Positions 39,962 to 47,621 of a stretch of DNA of 64,000 nt are shown here, piece by piece; within the stretch, counting starts at the first letter, position 1; every line of letters starts with the position of its first letter. Origin of the DNA: FEN-299 sp963717945 (GTDB taxonomy: Bacteria > Acidobacteriota > Vicinamibacteria > Vicinamibacterales > Fen-181). Where the stretch lies: positions 496,001-560,000 of the forward strand of contig CAVQXT010000001.1 of NCBI GenBank assembly GCA_963717945.1. The letters run 5' to 3'. Both the position numbers and the translations under genes were made by a program. The notes below the pieces were generated by a model. The model saw nothing but the letters and a program-made list of their open reading frames with translations, searched no databases and had not been told where the DNA came from.

Positions 39962-40543
39962 GTGCGCCTGTTTCTCGCCGTGGAACTCGACGAGGCCGTG
40001 CGCCGGGCGGCGGCCGACACGGCCCGGGCGCTGGCCGCCGCGCTCGATCGACGGGGAATCCGGCGCGGCCTCGCCTGGGTGGCGCCGGGGAACCTGCACT
40101 TCACGCTGCACTTCCTCGGCGAGGTGGACGAGCCGACCGCCCGCGCCGTGATCGAACGGGTGAGCCCTCCGCTGGCCGTGGCGCCGTTCGATCTGGCGCT
40201 GGCCGGCGTCGGCACCTTTCCGCCCGCCGGCCCGCCGCGCGTCATCTGGCTCGGCGTCGCCGAGGGAGGCCGCGACCTGGCGGCGGTGCACGGCGAGATC
40301 GGCCGGCGCCTCGAGGGACTGGGCGTCACCCGGGATCGCCGCCCGTTCAGCGCCCACCTGACGCTCGGCCGCGTCAAGTCTCCCCTCGGGCCGCGCCTGC
40401 ACGAGGTGCTCGCCGAGGCGTCCCTCGCCGGGCAGGCCCGCTGCCGCGTGGATCACGTCACGCTGTTCGAGAGCCGCTTGTCTCCGCGCGGCGCGACCTA
40501 TTCCGTGATCGCCACGGCCCGGCTCGGGTATCATCAGCCGTGA
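39962..40543 (+). CDS. thpR: RNA 2',3'-cyclic phosphodiesterase
   Basis: 193 residues from a GTG with a GGAGGAGAA site. The two H-x-T/S-x catalytic motifs of the 2H family are visible: HFTLHFLGEV near residue 42 and HLTLGRVKS near 131. The start MRLFLAVEL is typical. It hydrolyses 2',3'-cyclic ends; the true substrate in bacteria is not settled. The stop overlaps the gpsA start. Confidence 0.92.
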   Translation: MRLFLAVELDEAVRRAAADTARALAAALDRRGIRRGLAWVAPGNLHFTLHFLGEVDEPTARAVIERVSPPLAVAPFDLALAGVGTFPPAGPPRVIWLGVAEGGRDLAAVHGEIGRRLEGLGVTRDRRPFSAHLTLGRVKSPLGPRLHEVLAEASLAGQARCRVDHVTLFESRLSPRGATYSVIATARLGYHQP

Positions 40544-41547
40544 TGAGAGAGATCGCCGTCCTTGGGTCGGGCAGTTGGGGCACGGCCCTCGCGCTGCACC
40601 TGGCGCGCGCCGGCCACGACGTCCGGCTGTGGGCTCGCGAGTCCGAGGTGGTCGCCGGGATCCGAACCGAGCGGATCAACCACCTGTTCCTGCCCGGGAT
40701 TCCCCTGCCCGAGACGGTCACCCCCTTCGAGGCGATCGAGGAGGCCGTCGCCGGCGTCGATCTTGTCGTCGTCGTCACGCCGTCGCACGGCACGCGCCAC
40801 GTCCTCCGCCAGGCTGTGCCCGCGATCGCCGAGACCGCGACCATCGTCAGCGCGACCAAGGGCCTCGAGGCCGAGACGCTGCTGCGCGCCTCGGAAGTGA
40901 TCGGCGAAGAGGTGGGCCCGCGCCGCCCGGTGGTCGTGCTCTCGGGACCGAGTTTCGCGCGGGAGGTCGCGCTCGGGCTGCCGACCGCCGTCTGCGCGGC
41001 CTCGACCGACCAGGCGGCGGCCGAGCTCGTGCAGTCCGAGTTCCGCGGGCGCGCCTTCCGCCTCTACACGACCGACGACGTGGTGGGCGTGGAGATCGGC
41101 GCCGCGCTCAAGAACGTGATCGCGATCGCCGCGGGCGTCGTCGAGGGCCTGGGGCTCGGCCACAACGCGATGGCCGGCCTGATCACCCGCGGCCTGGCCG
41201 AGATCTCGCGCCTCGCGCACGCCCTCGGCGGGCGGCGGGAGACGCTGGCCGGGCTGTCGGGCCTCGGCGACCTGGTCCTCACGTGCACCGGCAGCCTGAG
41301 CCGCAACCGGCAGTTCGGCATCGAGCTCGGCCGCGGGCGCAGCCCGCGCGAGATCCTCGGCACGATGAGGATGGTGGCCGAGGGCGTGAAGACGACCGGG
41401 GCCGCCCTGGCGCTCGGCGCGCGGCACGGCGTCGAACTGCCGATCGCGGCGCAGATGGCCGAAGTGCTCGAGGAGGGCAAGGATCCGCGCGCGGCGGCCG
41501 AGGCCCTGATGCTGCGCCCGCAGCGGGTCGAGGTCGACCGTCGATGA
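40543..41547 (+). CDS. gpsA: NAD(P)-dependent glycerol-3-phosphate dehydrogenase
   Basis: 334 residues. It makes sn-glycerol 3-phosphate for phospholipids. The N-terminal Rossmann motif is VLGSGSWGTALA. SGPSFAREVALGLPT, the catalytic Lys in EIGAALKNVIAIAAG, and LGDLVLTCTG follow. ATG 40543 overlaps the thpR stop; a GTG one codon upstream is also in frame. Confidence 0.96.
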   Translation: MREIAVLGSGSWGTALALHLARAGHDVRLWARESEVVAGIRTERINHLFLPGIPLPETVTPFEAIEEAVAGVDLVVVVTPSHGTRHVLRQAVPAIAETATIVSATKGLEAETLLRASEVIGEEVGPRRPVVVLSGPSFAREVALGLPTAVCAASTDQAAAELVQSEFRGRAFRLYTTDDVVGVEIGAALKNVIAIAAGVVEGLGLGHNAMAGLITRGLAEISRLAHALGGRRETLAGLSGLGDLVLTCTGSLSRNRQFGIELGRGRSPREILGTMRMVAEGVKTTGAALALGARHGVELPIAAQMAEVLEEGKDPRAAAEALMLRPQRVEVDRR

Positions 41548-41559
41548 TAAGATCCGCGG

Positions 41560-42492
41560 ATGAGCGTGTTCGGTCGGATCCGTGAGAGCCTCGCCCGCAC
41601 CACCCAGCAGATCGTCCAGCGGTTCGACGCGATCGTCCAGCGCGCCGACGCGCCCGAGCGCCGGATGCGCGAGGTCGACGTCGCGACGCTCGAGGCGCTC
41701 GAGGAACTGCTGATCGCCGCCGACATCGGGATTCCCGCCACGGGCCGGATCGTGTCCGCCGTCAAGGCGCGCGCGCGCCACGGCGAGAGCCTGCGCGACT
41801 TGGTGAAGGAGGAAATCCGGTCGGTGTTCGACGGCGTGGAGGCGCAGCTGCCCCCGCCGGCCGATTCGGTGCCGCCCCGAGTCGTGCTGATCGTCGGCGT
41901 CAACGGCACCGGCAAGACGACCACGGTCGGCAAGCTGGCCAACCTCTACAGGACCTCGGGGGCGACGCCGCTCGTCTGCGCGGCCGACACATTCCGCGCC
42001 GCCGCCGTGGAGCAGCTCGAGATCTGGGCCCGCCGCGCCGGCGTCGACATCGTGCGCGCCCGGGAGGGAGCCGACCCGGCGGCGGTCGTGTTCGACGCCC
42101 TGTCGTCGGGCAGGGCCCGCGGCCGCAGCCCGATCCTGATCGACACTGCGGGGCGGATCCACACGCGCGTGAACCTGATGAACGAGCTCGAGAAGATCCG
42201 TCGCATCGCCTCGCGGGAAGTGCCCGGCGCGCCGCACGAGGTGCTGCTCGTGCTCGACGCCACGGTGGGCCAGAACGGGCTGTCGCAGGCGCGCGAGTTC
42301 ACCAGCGTGGCCGGCGTGAACGGCATTGTCCTGGCGAAGCTGGACGGCACGGCCAAGGGCGGGGTGGCCGTCGCCATCGCGCACGACCTCGGGCTGCCGA
42401 TCCGTTACGTCGGCGTCGGCGAAGGGATCGACGACCTCGTCCCGTTCTCGGCCGCGGAGTACGTCGACGCGCTCTTCGAAGAGAAATGGTAG
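41560..42492 (+). CDS. ftsY: signal recognition particle receptor FtsY
   Basis: 310 residues, with the N and G domains but almost no acidic A domain. The GTPase motifs are GVNGTGKTTTVGKLA, ADTFRAAAVEQL, DTAGRIHT and LAKLDGTAKGG. It docks SRP-bound ribosomes at the membrane with Ffh, encoded nearby at 43297. TAAGAT ends 6 bases before the ATG (41548-41553) and there is no evident ribosome-binding site, so the mRNA may be leaderless. Confidence 0.97.
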   Translation: MSVFGRIRESLARTTQQIVQRFDAIVQRADAPERRMREVDVATLEALEELLIAADIGIPATGRIVSAVKARARHGESLRDLVKEEIRSVFDGVEAQLPPPADSVPPRVVLIVGVNGTGKTTTVGKLANLYRTSGATPLVCAADTFRAAAVEQLEIWARRAGVDIVRAREGADPAAVVFDALSSGRARGRSPILIDTAGRIHTRVNLMNELEKIRRIASREVPGAPHEVLLVLDATVGQNGLSQAREFTSVAGVNGIVLAKLDGTAKGGVAVAIAHDLGLPIRYVGVGEGIDDLVPFSAAEYVDALFEEKW

Positions 42493-42498
42493 GGACGA

Positions 42499-42582
42499 GG
42501 GATCAGGGATCGGGGATCGGGGATCAGGGATCGGGGATCAGGGATCGGGGATCAGGGATCGGGGATCAGGGATCGGGGATCA
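42499..42582. repeat. 7-bp tandem repeat, 12 units of GGGATCA/GGGATCG
   Basis: Twelve units follow each other without gaps, mostly alternating A and G at the last position (a 14-bp higher-order unit). It starts 7 bases after the ftsY stop. Repeats this regular tend to vary in copy number. Confidence 0.95.
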
Positions 42583-42602
42583 GGGGACGAGGGAAGATGG
42601 GG

Positions 42603-42661
42603 CCTGCGCTATCTGGGAATCTGACAAGATCCGCAGATAGCGCAGGGCTTCAGCCCTGCGC
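42603..42661. repeat. double-hairpin repeat, family 1, copy 2
   Basis: CCTGCGCTATCTG (42603-42615) pairs perfectly with CAGATAGCGCAGG (42634-42646). The second hairpin (GCGCAGGGCT..AGCCCTGCGC, 42640-42661) overlaps the end of that arm. The two folds therefore exclude each other in part. Confidence 0.9.
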
Positions 42662-42711
42662 AAGGCGTAAGGCGCAAAGCGCGAGGCGTACGGCGTGAGC
42701 CATAAGCCGCC

Positions 42712-43080
42712 CTACAGGGCGTCCGAGAACGGCAACTTGACCTCGATGTCCCGCTTCCTCGGTGCCCGGCGCTTCTGTCGCTCGGCGAGTTCCTGGGAGA
42801 CGGCCGTGGAAACCGCGGCCGACAGTTCGCGCAGCACCGCGCCGACGATCCGGTCCCGCTGAAGGGCGGCGGTATGCTCGTCGGCCGGCGGGCCGAACAG
42901 TTCCCCGATGTCGACTCCGAGCGCGGCGGAGAGCTTCTCGAGCGTCTCGGTGGAGCAGTGGCCGCCGTGGATGACGTGGCTGACCGTGTCGGGGTGCAGG
43001 CCGGCGAGCCGGGCCAGTTCGACCTGGGTGACGCCCTGTTCCTCGATCAGGGCCACGACCGCATCGCTCCATCGCGCCAT
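42712..43080 (-). CDS. Xre-family HTH transcriptional regulator
   Basis: 122 residues. An N-terminal Cro/C1-type helix-turn-helix (about 8-62, VTQVELARLAGLHPDTVSHV, then TLEKLSAALGVDIGELFG) is followed by about 55 residues. These are helical, then basic (RQKRRAPRKRD). The second part may serve dimerisation. It is a single gene, divergent from ffh. The target is unknown. Confidence 0.85.
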   Translation of the reverse strand: MARWSDAVVALIEEQGVTQVELARLAGLHPDTVSHVIHGGHCSTETLEKLSAALGVDIGELFGPPADEHTAALQRDRIVGAVLRELSAAVSTAVSQELAERQKRRAPRKRDIEVKLPFSDAL

Positions 43081-43215
43081 GGACGCTCCCGGTTCTGAGT
43101 GACTTCGTCCCGGATCCTACGGGTCCCGCCCGCTTCGAGCAAGGGGAATCCGCAACGGGCCCGGTTTGAATCGGGGCGGAGCGGCCGTCGGCCGACGTGC
43201 CGCCTCGGGAAGCGA

Positions 43216-43244
43216 TTGACAGAGCCGCGCGCCCCGACTACGAT
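43216..43244 (+). promoter_or_regulatory. sigma70-type promoter of the ffh operon
   Basis: TTGACA at 43216-43221, a 17-base spacer and TACGAT at 43239-43244, about 50 bases before the ffh start. Confidence 0.8.
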
Positions 43245-43296
43245 AAGGGTTTGCCCGACATGGGGTTAGGGCACGTGTGTCTCGGCGGCCGGTGTC

Positions 43297-44643
43297 ATGT
43301 TCGATACTCTGAGCGATCGCCTCCAGGACGTGTTCCGCTCTCTCCGGGGAGAGACGCGCCTGACGGAGGCGACCATCGAGACGGCGCTGCGCGAAATCCG
43401 CATGGCGCTGCTCGAGGCGGACGTCAACTTCAAGGTGGTCAAGGCGTTCGTGGACCGGGTCCGCGACCGCGCCATGGGCCAGGACGTCCTCCGGAGCCTG
43501 ACGCCGGCGCAGCAGGTCGTGCGCATCGTCCGCGACGAGATGATCGCGCTGTTCGGCGACGCCGCGGGCGGGCTGCAGCCGACCTCGGCCTCGCCGCGCG
43601 TCATCCTGCTGCTCGGCCTCCAGGGCTCGGGCAAGACGACGACGGCGGGCAAGCTCGGGACGTGGCTGGCGAAGCAGGGCCGGCACCCGATCCTGGTGTC
43701 CACCGACGTCAGGCGGCCGGCGGCCATCCAGCAGCTGAACGTGCTCGGCCAGCGAGCGTCGCTGCGCGTGTTCGACCCGGCGGGACAGATGGACCCGGTG
43801 CGGCGCGCCGCCGACGCGCTGGTCGAGGCGAGGAACCTCGGGTTCGACGTGGTGATCGTGGACACGGCCGGTCGCCTGCACATCGACGACGAGCTGATGG
43901 GCGAGCTCCAGGCGATCAAGACGGCCGTCGCGCCCTCCGACCTGATCTACGTGGCCGACGCGATGACGGGCCAGGACGCGATCAAGAGCGCGGGCGAGTT
44001 CAACCGCCGCGTCGGCGTCACCGGCGTGATGCTGAGCAAGCTCGATGGCGACGCCCGCGGGGGCGCGGCCCTGTCGGTCGTGGCGGTGGTCGGCGTGCCC
44101 ATCGCGTTTGTCGGCAGCGGCGAGCAGCTCGAGGACATCGAGCCGTTCCATCCCGACCGCCTGGTGTCCAGGCTGCTCGGCATGGGCGACGTGCTCTCGC
44201 TCATCGAGAAGGCCGAGCAGGCCATCGACCAGAAGGACGCCGCGCGGCTCGAGCAGAAGATCCGGCGCGACGATTTCACGCTCGAGGACTTCCGGGATCA
44301 GCTCCGGACGCTGCGGAAGATGGGCCCGCTCGAGAGCGTGCTGGGGATGATCCCCGGGATGGGCAACCTCAAGGCGCTGGCCGAGAACAAGCCGGACGAG
44401 CGGCAGCTCACGCGCGTCGAGGCGATCATCAACTCGATGACGCCCGGCGAGCGCGCCGACTACCGGCTGATCGACGGCAGCCGGCGCCGGCGCATCGCGA
44501 AGGGCAGCGGGACGTCGGTCGAGGAGATCAACCGCCTCCTGCGCCAGTTCCAGCAGATGCGGAAGATGCTCAAGTCGCTCGGCGGGATGGGCGGCGGCAA
44601 GGGCGCGATGAAGCGGCTGCGGCGGATGGGCAACGTTCACTGA
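43297..44643 (+). CDS. ffh: signal recognition particle protein Ffh
   Basis: 448 residues. N domain to about 85. G domain with LLGLQGSGKTTTAGKLG, STDVRRPAAIQQL, DTAGRLHIDDEL and SKLDGDARGGAAL. The Met-rich M domain follows (about 300-440, LGMIPGMGN, FQQMRKMLKSLGGMGG). It binds signal peptides and 4.5S RNA. It heads the ffh-rpsP-khpA-rimM-trmD-rplS-rnhB cluster. Confidence 0.98.
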   Translation: MFDTLSDRLQDVFRSLRGETRLTEATIETALREIRMALLEADVNFKVVKAFVDRVRDRAMGQDVLRSLTPAQQVVRIVRDEMIALFGDAAGGLQPTSASPRVILLLGLQGSGKTTTAGKLGTWLAKQGRHPILVSTDVRRPAAIQQLNVLGQRASLRVFDPAGQMDPVRRAADALVEARNLGFDVVIVDTAGRLHIDDELMGELQAIKTAVAPSDLIYVADAMTGQDAIKSAGEFNRRVGVTGVMLSKLDGDARGGAALSVVAVVGVPIAFVGSGEQLEDIEPFHPDRLVSRLLGMGDVLSLIEKAEQAIDQKDAARLEQKIRRDDFTLEDFRDQLRTLRKMGPLESVLGMIPGMGNLKALAENKPDERQLTRVEAIINSMTPGERADYRLIDGSRRRRIAKGSGTSVEEINRLLRQFQQMRKMLKSLGGMGGGKGAMKRLRRMGNVH

Positions 44644-44682
44644 CGGGTCGTTGACGACACGGCGAATGTGAAGGGGAGTTCG

Positions 44683-44967
44683 ATGCTGGTGATTCGTTTG
44701 AGCAGGACCGGGATGAAGAAGCAGGCGCATTACCGCGTGGTGGTCTGCGACAGCCGGCGGGCGGCCGTGGGCGACGTGGTGGAGGTCGTGGGGCACTACA
44801 ACCCGCGCACGGTGCCGGCCACGATGGTCGTGGACCACGAGCGGATCGCGCACTGGCTCGGGGCCGGCGCGCGCCCGTCCCAGACGGTTCGCACGCTGCT
44901 GGCGGGCCACGTGACCAACAAGCCGGAGGCCGCGGCCGCCGAGGCGCCGCCGGCGAACCCCCAGTGA
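44683..44967 (+). CDS. rpsP: 30S ribosomal protein S16
   Basis: 94 residues. Typical S16 segments are MLVIRLSRTGMKKQAHYRVVV (in pieces), VVGHYNPRT and the WLGAGARPSQTVRTLL end, followed by a short Ala/Pro-rich tail. ATG 44683 has GGGGAG 5 bases upstream; the frame is open further but without a ribosome-binding site. The khpA start overlaps the stop. Confidence 0.97.
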   Translation: MLVIRLSRTGMKKQAHYRVVVCDSRRAAVGDVVEVVGHYNPRTVPATMVVDHERIAHWLGAGARPSQTVRTLLAGHVTNKPEAAAAEAPPANPQ

Positions 44968-45209
44968 GCCAGGCGCGCGACCTCGTCGAGGTGATCGCGC
45001 GGGCGCTGGTCGACGTGCCCGACGCCGTCCGGGTGACCGAGGCCGACCACCGCGGCGTCGCGGTGATCGAGCTGTTCGTCGACCCGGGCGACCTCGGCCG
45101 CGTGATCGGCCGCCAGGGACGCACGGTCTCGGCCCTGCGGACGCTGGTGGAGATCACCGCGGAGTTCCACGACTTCGACGCCATGCTGGAGGTTCGGGAG
45201 CCGAAATGA
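44964..45209 (+). CDS. khpA: KH-domain RNA-binding protein KhpA
   Basis: 81 residues from a GTG overlapping the rpsP stop (GTGA). It is a single KH domain with the GxxG loop in VIGRQGRTVSALRTL. KhpA binds RNA, usually with KhpB, and affects cell shape and translation. Its place between rpsP and rimM is the usual one. Confidence 0.93.
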   Translation: MSQARDLVEVIARALVDVPDAVRVTEADHRGVAVIELFVDPGDLGRVIGRQGRTVSALRTLVEITAEFHDFDAMLEVREPK

Positions 45210-45778
45210 CGGAGGCCGCGGCGCCGACCGACCCGGTGATGAGCGACGCCGAGTGGGACGAGTGCGCGGTCGTCGGCCGCGTCGCCCGCGCCCACGGCAT
45301 TGCCGGCCGGGTGATCGTCAACCCGGAAACCGATTTCGTCGAGGAACGGTTCCAGGTGGGCGCCGAGTTGCTCGTCCGGCGCGGAGCGCGCGTCGAGCGG
45401 ATGCGCGTCACCGCGATGCGGGTCCATCTCGGGCGCCCGATCATCGGCCTCGACGCCGTCGGGACGACCAACGACGCGGAGGCGATGGCCGGCGTCGAGT
45501 TCCGCGTGAGGGTCGCCGACCTCGAGGCGCTGCCCGACGGCATGTACTACCGCCACGACCTGGTCGGTTGCCGGGTCGAGACGACGGACGGAGACGAGGT
45601 CGGCTCCGTCGCCGCGGTGGACGGGGAGCTGGGCGCGAGCCGGCTGGTGGTCAAGGCGCCGTTCGGGGACGTGCTCGTGCCGCTGGCGCGGGCGATCTGC
45701 GTGGTCATCGACATCGCGGCCCGCCGGATCGTCGTCGATCCTCCGGACGGGCTGCTCGACCTGAATCGCCGACCGTGA
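45206..45778 (+). CDS. rimM: 16S rRNA processing protein RimM
   Basis: 190 residues. RimM helps assemble the 30S head through S19. The N-terminal barrel begins VVGRVARAHGIAGRVIV. The PRC-barrel half starts near residue 108 (GMYYRHDLVGCRVET) and ends in VDPPDGLLDL. The ATG overlaps the khpA stop (ATGA) and the stop overlaps trmD. Confidence 0.94.
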   Translation: MTEAAAPTDPVMSDAEWDECAVVGRVARAHGIAGRVIVNPETDFVEERFQVGAELLVRRGARVERMRVTAMRVHLGRPIIGLDAVGTTNDAEAMAGVEFRVRVADLEALPDGMYYRHDLVGCRVETTDGDEVGSVAAVDGELGASRLVVKAPFGDVLVPLARAICVVIDIAARRIVVDPPDGLLDLNRRP

Positions 45779-46536
45779 AGTTCGACATCGTCACCATCTT
45801 TCCCCACATGTTCGAGGGGCCGACCCGCGAGGGGATCCTGGGCCGGGCCATCGAGCGGGGGCTGGTGGACCTGAAGGTCATCGACCTTCGGGACTTCACC
45901 GACGACCGCCACCGCACCGTCGACGACGTGGCTTACGGCGGCGGGCCGGGCATGGTGCTGAAGCCGGCGCCGCTGTTCCGGGCGGTCGACCACGTGCGGG
46001 AGACGAGAGGGGAGCCGGCGGCGATCGTGCTGACCTCGCCGCAGGGGCGGCCGTTCTGCCAGGCCGACGCCGTGCGCTTCAGCCGGTGCGGGCACGTCGT
46101 GGTGCTGTGCGGGCGGTACGAGGGCGTCGACGAGCGCGTGCGCGACGGGCTGTCGACCGAGGACATCTCGATCGGCGACTACGTGCTCACCGGCGGCGAA
46201 CTGCCGGCGCTGGTCATGCTCGACGCCGTGACCCGGCTGCTGCCCGGCGCGGTGGGCGACGAGCAGTCGGTGGAGCTGGACTCGTTCACGCGGGGGCTGC
46301 TCGACTACCCGCACTACACGAGACCGGCGGAGTTTCGGGGCGTCAAGGTGCCGGACGTCCTGCTCTCGGGGCACCACGAGCAGGTGAGGCGCTGGCGGCA
46401 GCGGCAGGCGGTGGCCCGGACGCTGGCGCGACGGCCGGAACTGCTGGCCGCGGCGGAGCTGGATGACGAAGAGCGCGCCATCTTGCGCGAGCTGATTGAG
46501 GCGCGACAGAAGGAGACTGACGATGCGGGCGATTGA
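45775..46536 (+). CDS. trmD: tRNA (guanine-N1)-methyltransferase
   Basis: 253 residues from a GTG overlapping the rimM stop. TrmD makes m1G37. The start FDIVTIFPHMFEGPTREGILGRA is family-typical (seen in pieces). The SAM knot has VAYGGGPGMVLKP, LCGRYEGVDERV and SIGDYVLTGGELPA. The C-terminal half (about 165-250) includes LDYPHYTRPAEFRG and the basic HHEQVRRWRQ. Confidence 0.97.
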   Translation: MKFDIVTIFPHMFEGPTREGILGRAIERGLVDLKVIDLRDFTDDRHRTVDDVAYGGGPGMVLKPAPLFRAVDHVRETRGEPAAIVLTSPQGRPFCQADAVRFSRCGHVVVLCGRYEGVDERVRDGLSTEDISIGDYVLTGGELPALVMLDAVTRLLPGAVGDEQSVELDSFTRGLLDYPHYTRPAEFRGVKVPDVLLSGHHEQVRRWRQRQAVARTLARRPELLAAAELDDEERAILRELIEARQKETDDAGD

Positions 46537-46870
46537 AGCGATTGAGAGCGGTCAGGTCAAGCCACGGCCCCAGATGAAGTCGGGCGACACCGTCCGCGTG
46601 CACGTGAAGGTGCGTGAGGGCGACAAGGAGCGAATCCAGGTGTTCGAGGGGATCGTCATCGGCATGCACCGGGGCGGCGCCCGCGCGACCTTCACGGTCC
46701 GCAAGGTCTCCTTCGGCCAGGGCGTGGAGCGGATCTTCCCGCTGCACTCGCCGATCATCGATCACGTGGACGTCGTCCGGTCGGCCCGGGTGCGGCGCGC
46801 GAAGCTCTACTTCCTGCGCGACCTGAAGGGCAAGGCCGCCCGGATGAAGGAAACCAAGCGGACGGCGTAG
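46523..46870 (+). CDS. rplS: 50S ribosomal protein L19
   Basis: 115 residues. ATG 46523 lies inside the trmD end and has a GAAGGAG site. Typical segments are SGDTVRVHVKVREGDKERIQ, FEGIVIGMHRGG, RKVSFGQGVERIFPLHSP and the Arg/Lys-rich RRAKLYFLRDLKGKAARMKE end (pieces). Confidence 0.97.
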   Translation: MRAIEAIESGQVKPRPQMKSGDTVRVHVKVREGDKERIQVFEGIVIGMHRGGARATFTVRKVSFGQGVERIFPLHSPIIDHVDVVRSARVRRAKLYFLRDLKGKAARMKETKRTA

Positions 46871-46902
46871 CCACGCCGGGCCGCCGGGACAGGACCCGCC
46901 AC

Positions 46903-47565
46903 ATGCCTCGTCCCCGCGCCGATCGCACGGTCGAGAACGGCCTGCGCCGGCTGGGATTCCAGCGGGTCGCCGGCGTGGACGAGGTGGGGCGGGGTTGTCT
47001 GGCGGGGCCGGTGATGGCCGGGGCCGTCGTGCTCGACCCCGACCGCCACATTCCCGGCCTGCGCGACTCGAAGCTCCTCTCGCCGGCGTCGCGGGAGCGC
47101 CTCTACGCGGCGATCACCCGCGACGCGCTCGGCTGGGCGGTGGCCGCCGTCGAGCCCCCCGAAATCGACCGGATCAACATCCGGCAGGCCTCGCTGCTCG
47201 CGATGCGGAATGCCGTGCTGGCGCTCGCGCCCCTTCCCGACTTCGTGCTCGTGGACGCCTTTCGCATCCCGGACCTGCCGATGGCGCAGCGGGGCATCGT
47301 CCACGGCGACGCCCTCTGCTCGGCGATCGCCGCCGCCTCGATCGTGGCCAAGGTGACCCGCGACCGCCTGATGGATCGCCTCCACGAAATCGACCCGCGA
47401 TACGGGTTCGACCGCCACAAGGGATACCCCACGCCCGAACACGCCCTGGCCCTGTCGAAATTCGGCCACTCCGCGGCCCACCGCCGGTCCTTTCGCGTCC
47501 CGTCGCTGTTCGACGCCATGGATGGGGCGGAGGGGACTGGGGAAAAGCCCGGCTTCGACCGATAG
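46903..47565 (+). CDS. rnhB: ribonuclease HII
   Basis: 220 residues. It cuts the RNA strand of RNA/DNA hybrids and single ribonucleotides. The catalytic acids are in AGVDEVGRGCLAGP (Asp-Glu), VDAFRIPDLP (Asp) and VTRDRLMDRLHEIDPRYGF (Asp). YGFDRHKGYPTPEH is also typical. It ends the ribosomal cluster. Confidence 0.95.
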   Translation: MPRPRADRTVENGLRRLGFQRVAGVDEVGRGCLAGPVMAGAVVLDPDRHIPGLRDSKLLSPASRERLYAAITRDALGWAVAAVEPPEIDRINIRQASLLAMRNAVLALAPLPDFVLVDAFRIPDLPMAQRGIVHGDALCSAIAAASIVAKVTRDRLMDRLHEIDPRYGFDRHKGYPTPEHALALSKFGHSAAHRRSFRVPSLFDAMDGAEGTGEKPGFDR

Positions 47566-47621
47566 CACACAGTGAGTCGGTCTGTGTGTACCCGGGGTGT
47601 CAGCATCAGGTGAGGGGCACA

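Noticed and set aside
42499..42582. Possible CRISPR array
   Set aside because: Units are only 7 bases, adjacent, and without spacers; no cas gene is near.
43081..43296. 4.5S (SRP) RNA gene near ffh and ftsY
   Set aside because: The conserved GGTCAGG/GGAAGG-AGCA core of SRP RNA was not seen in this gap or in 42493-42711.
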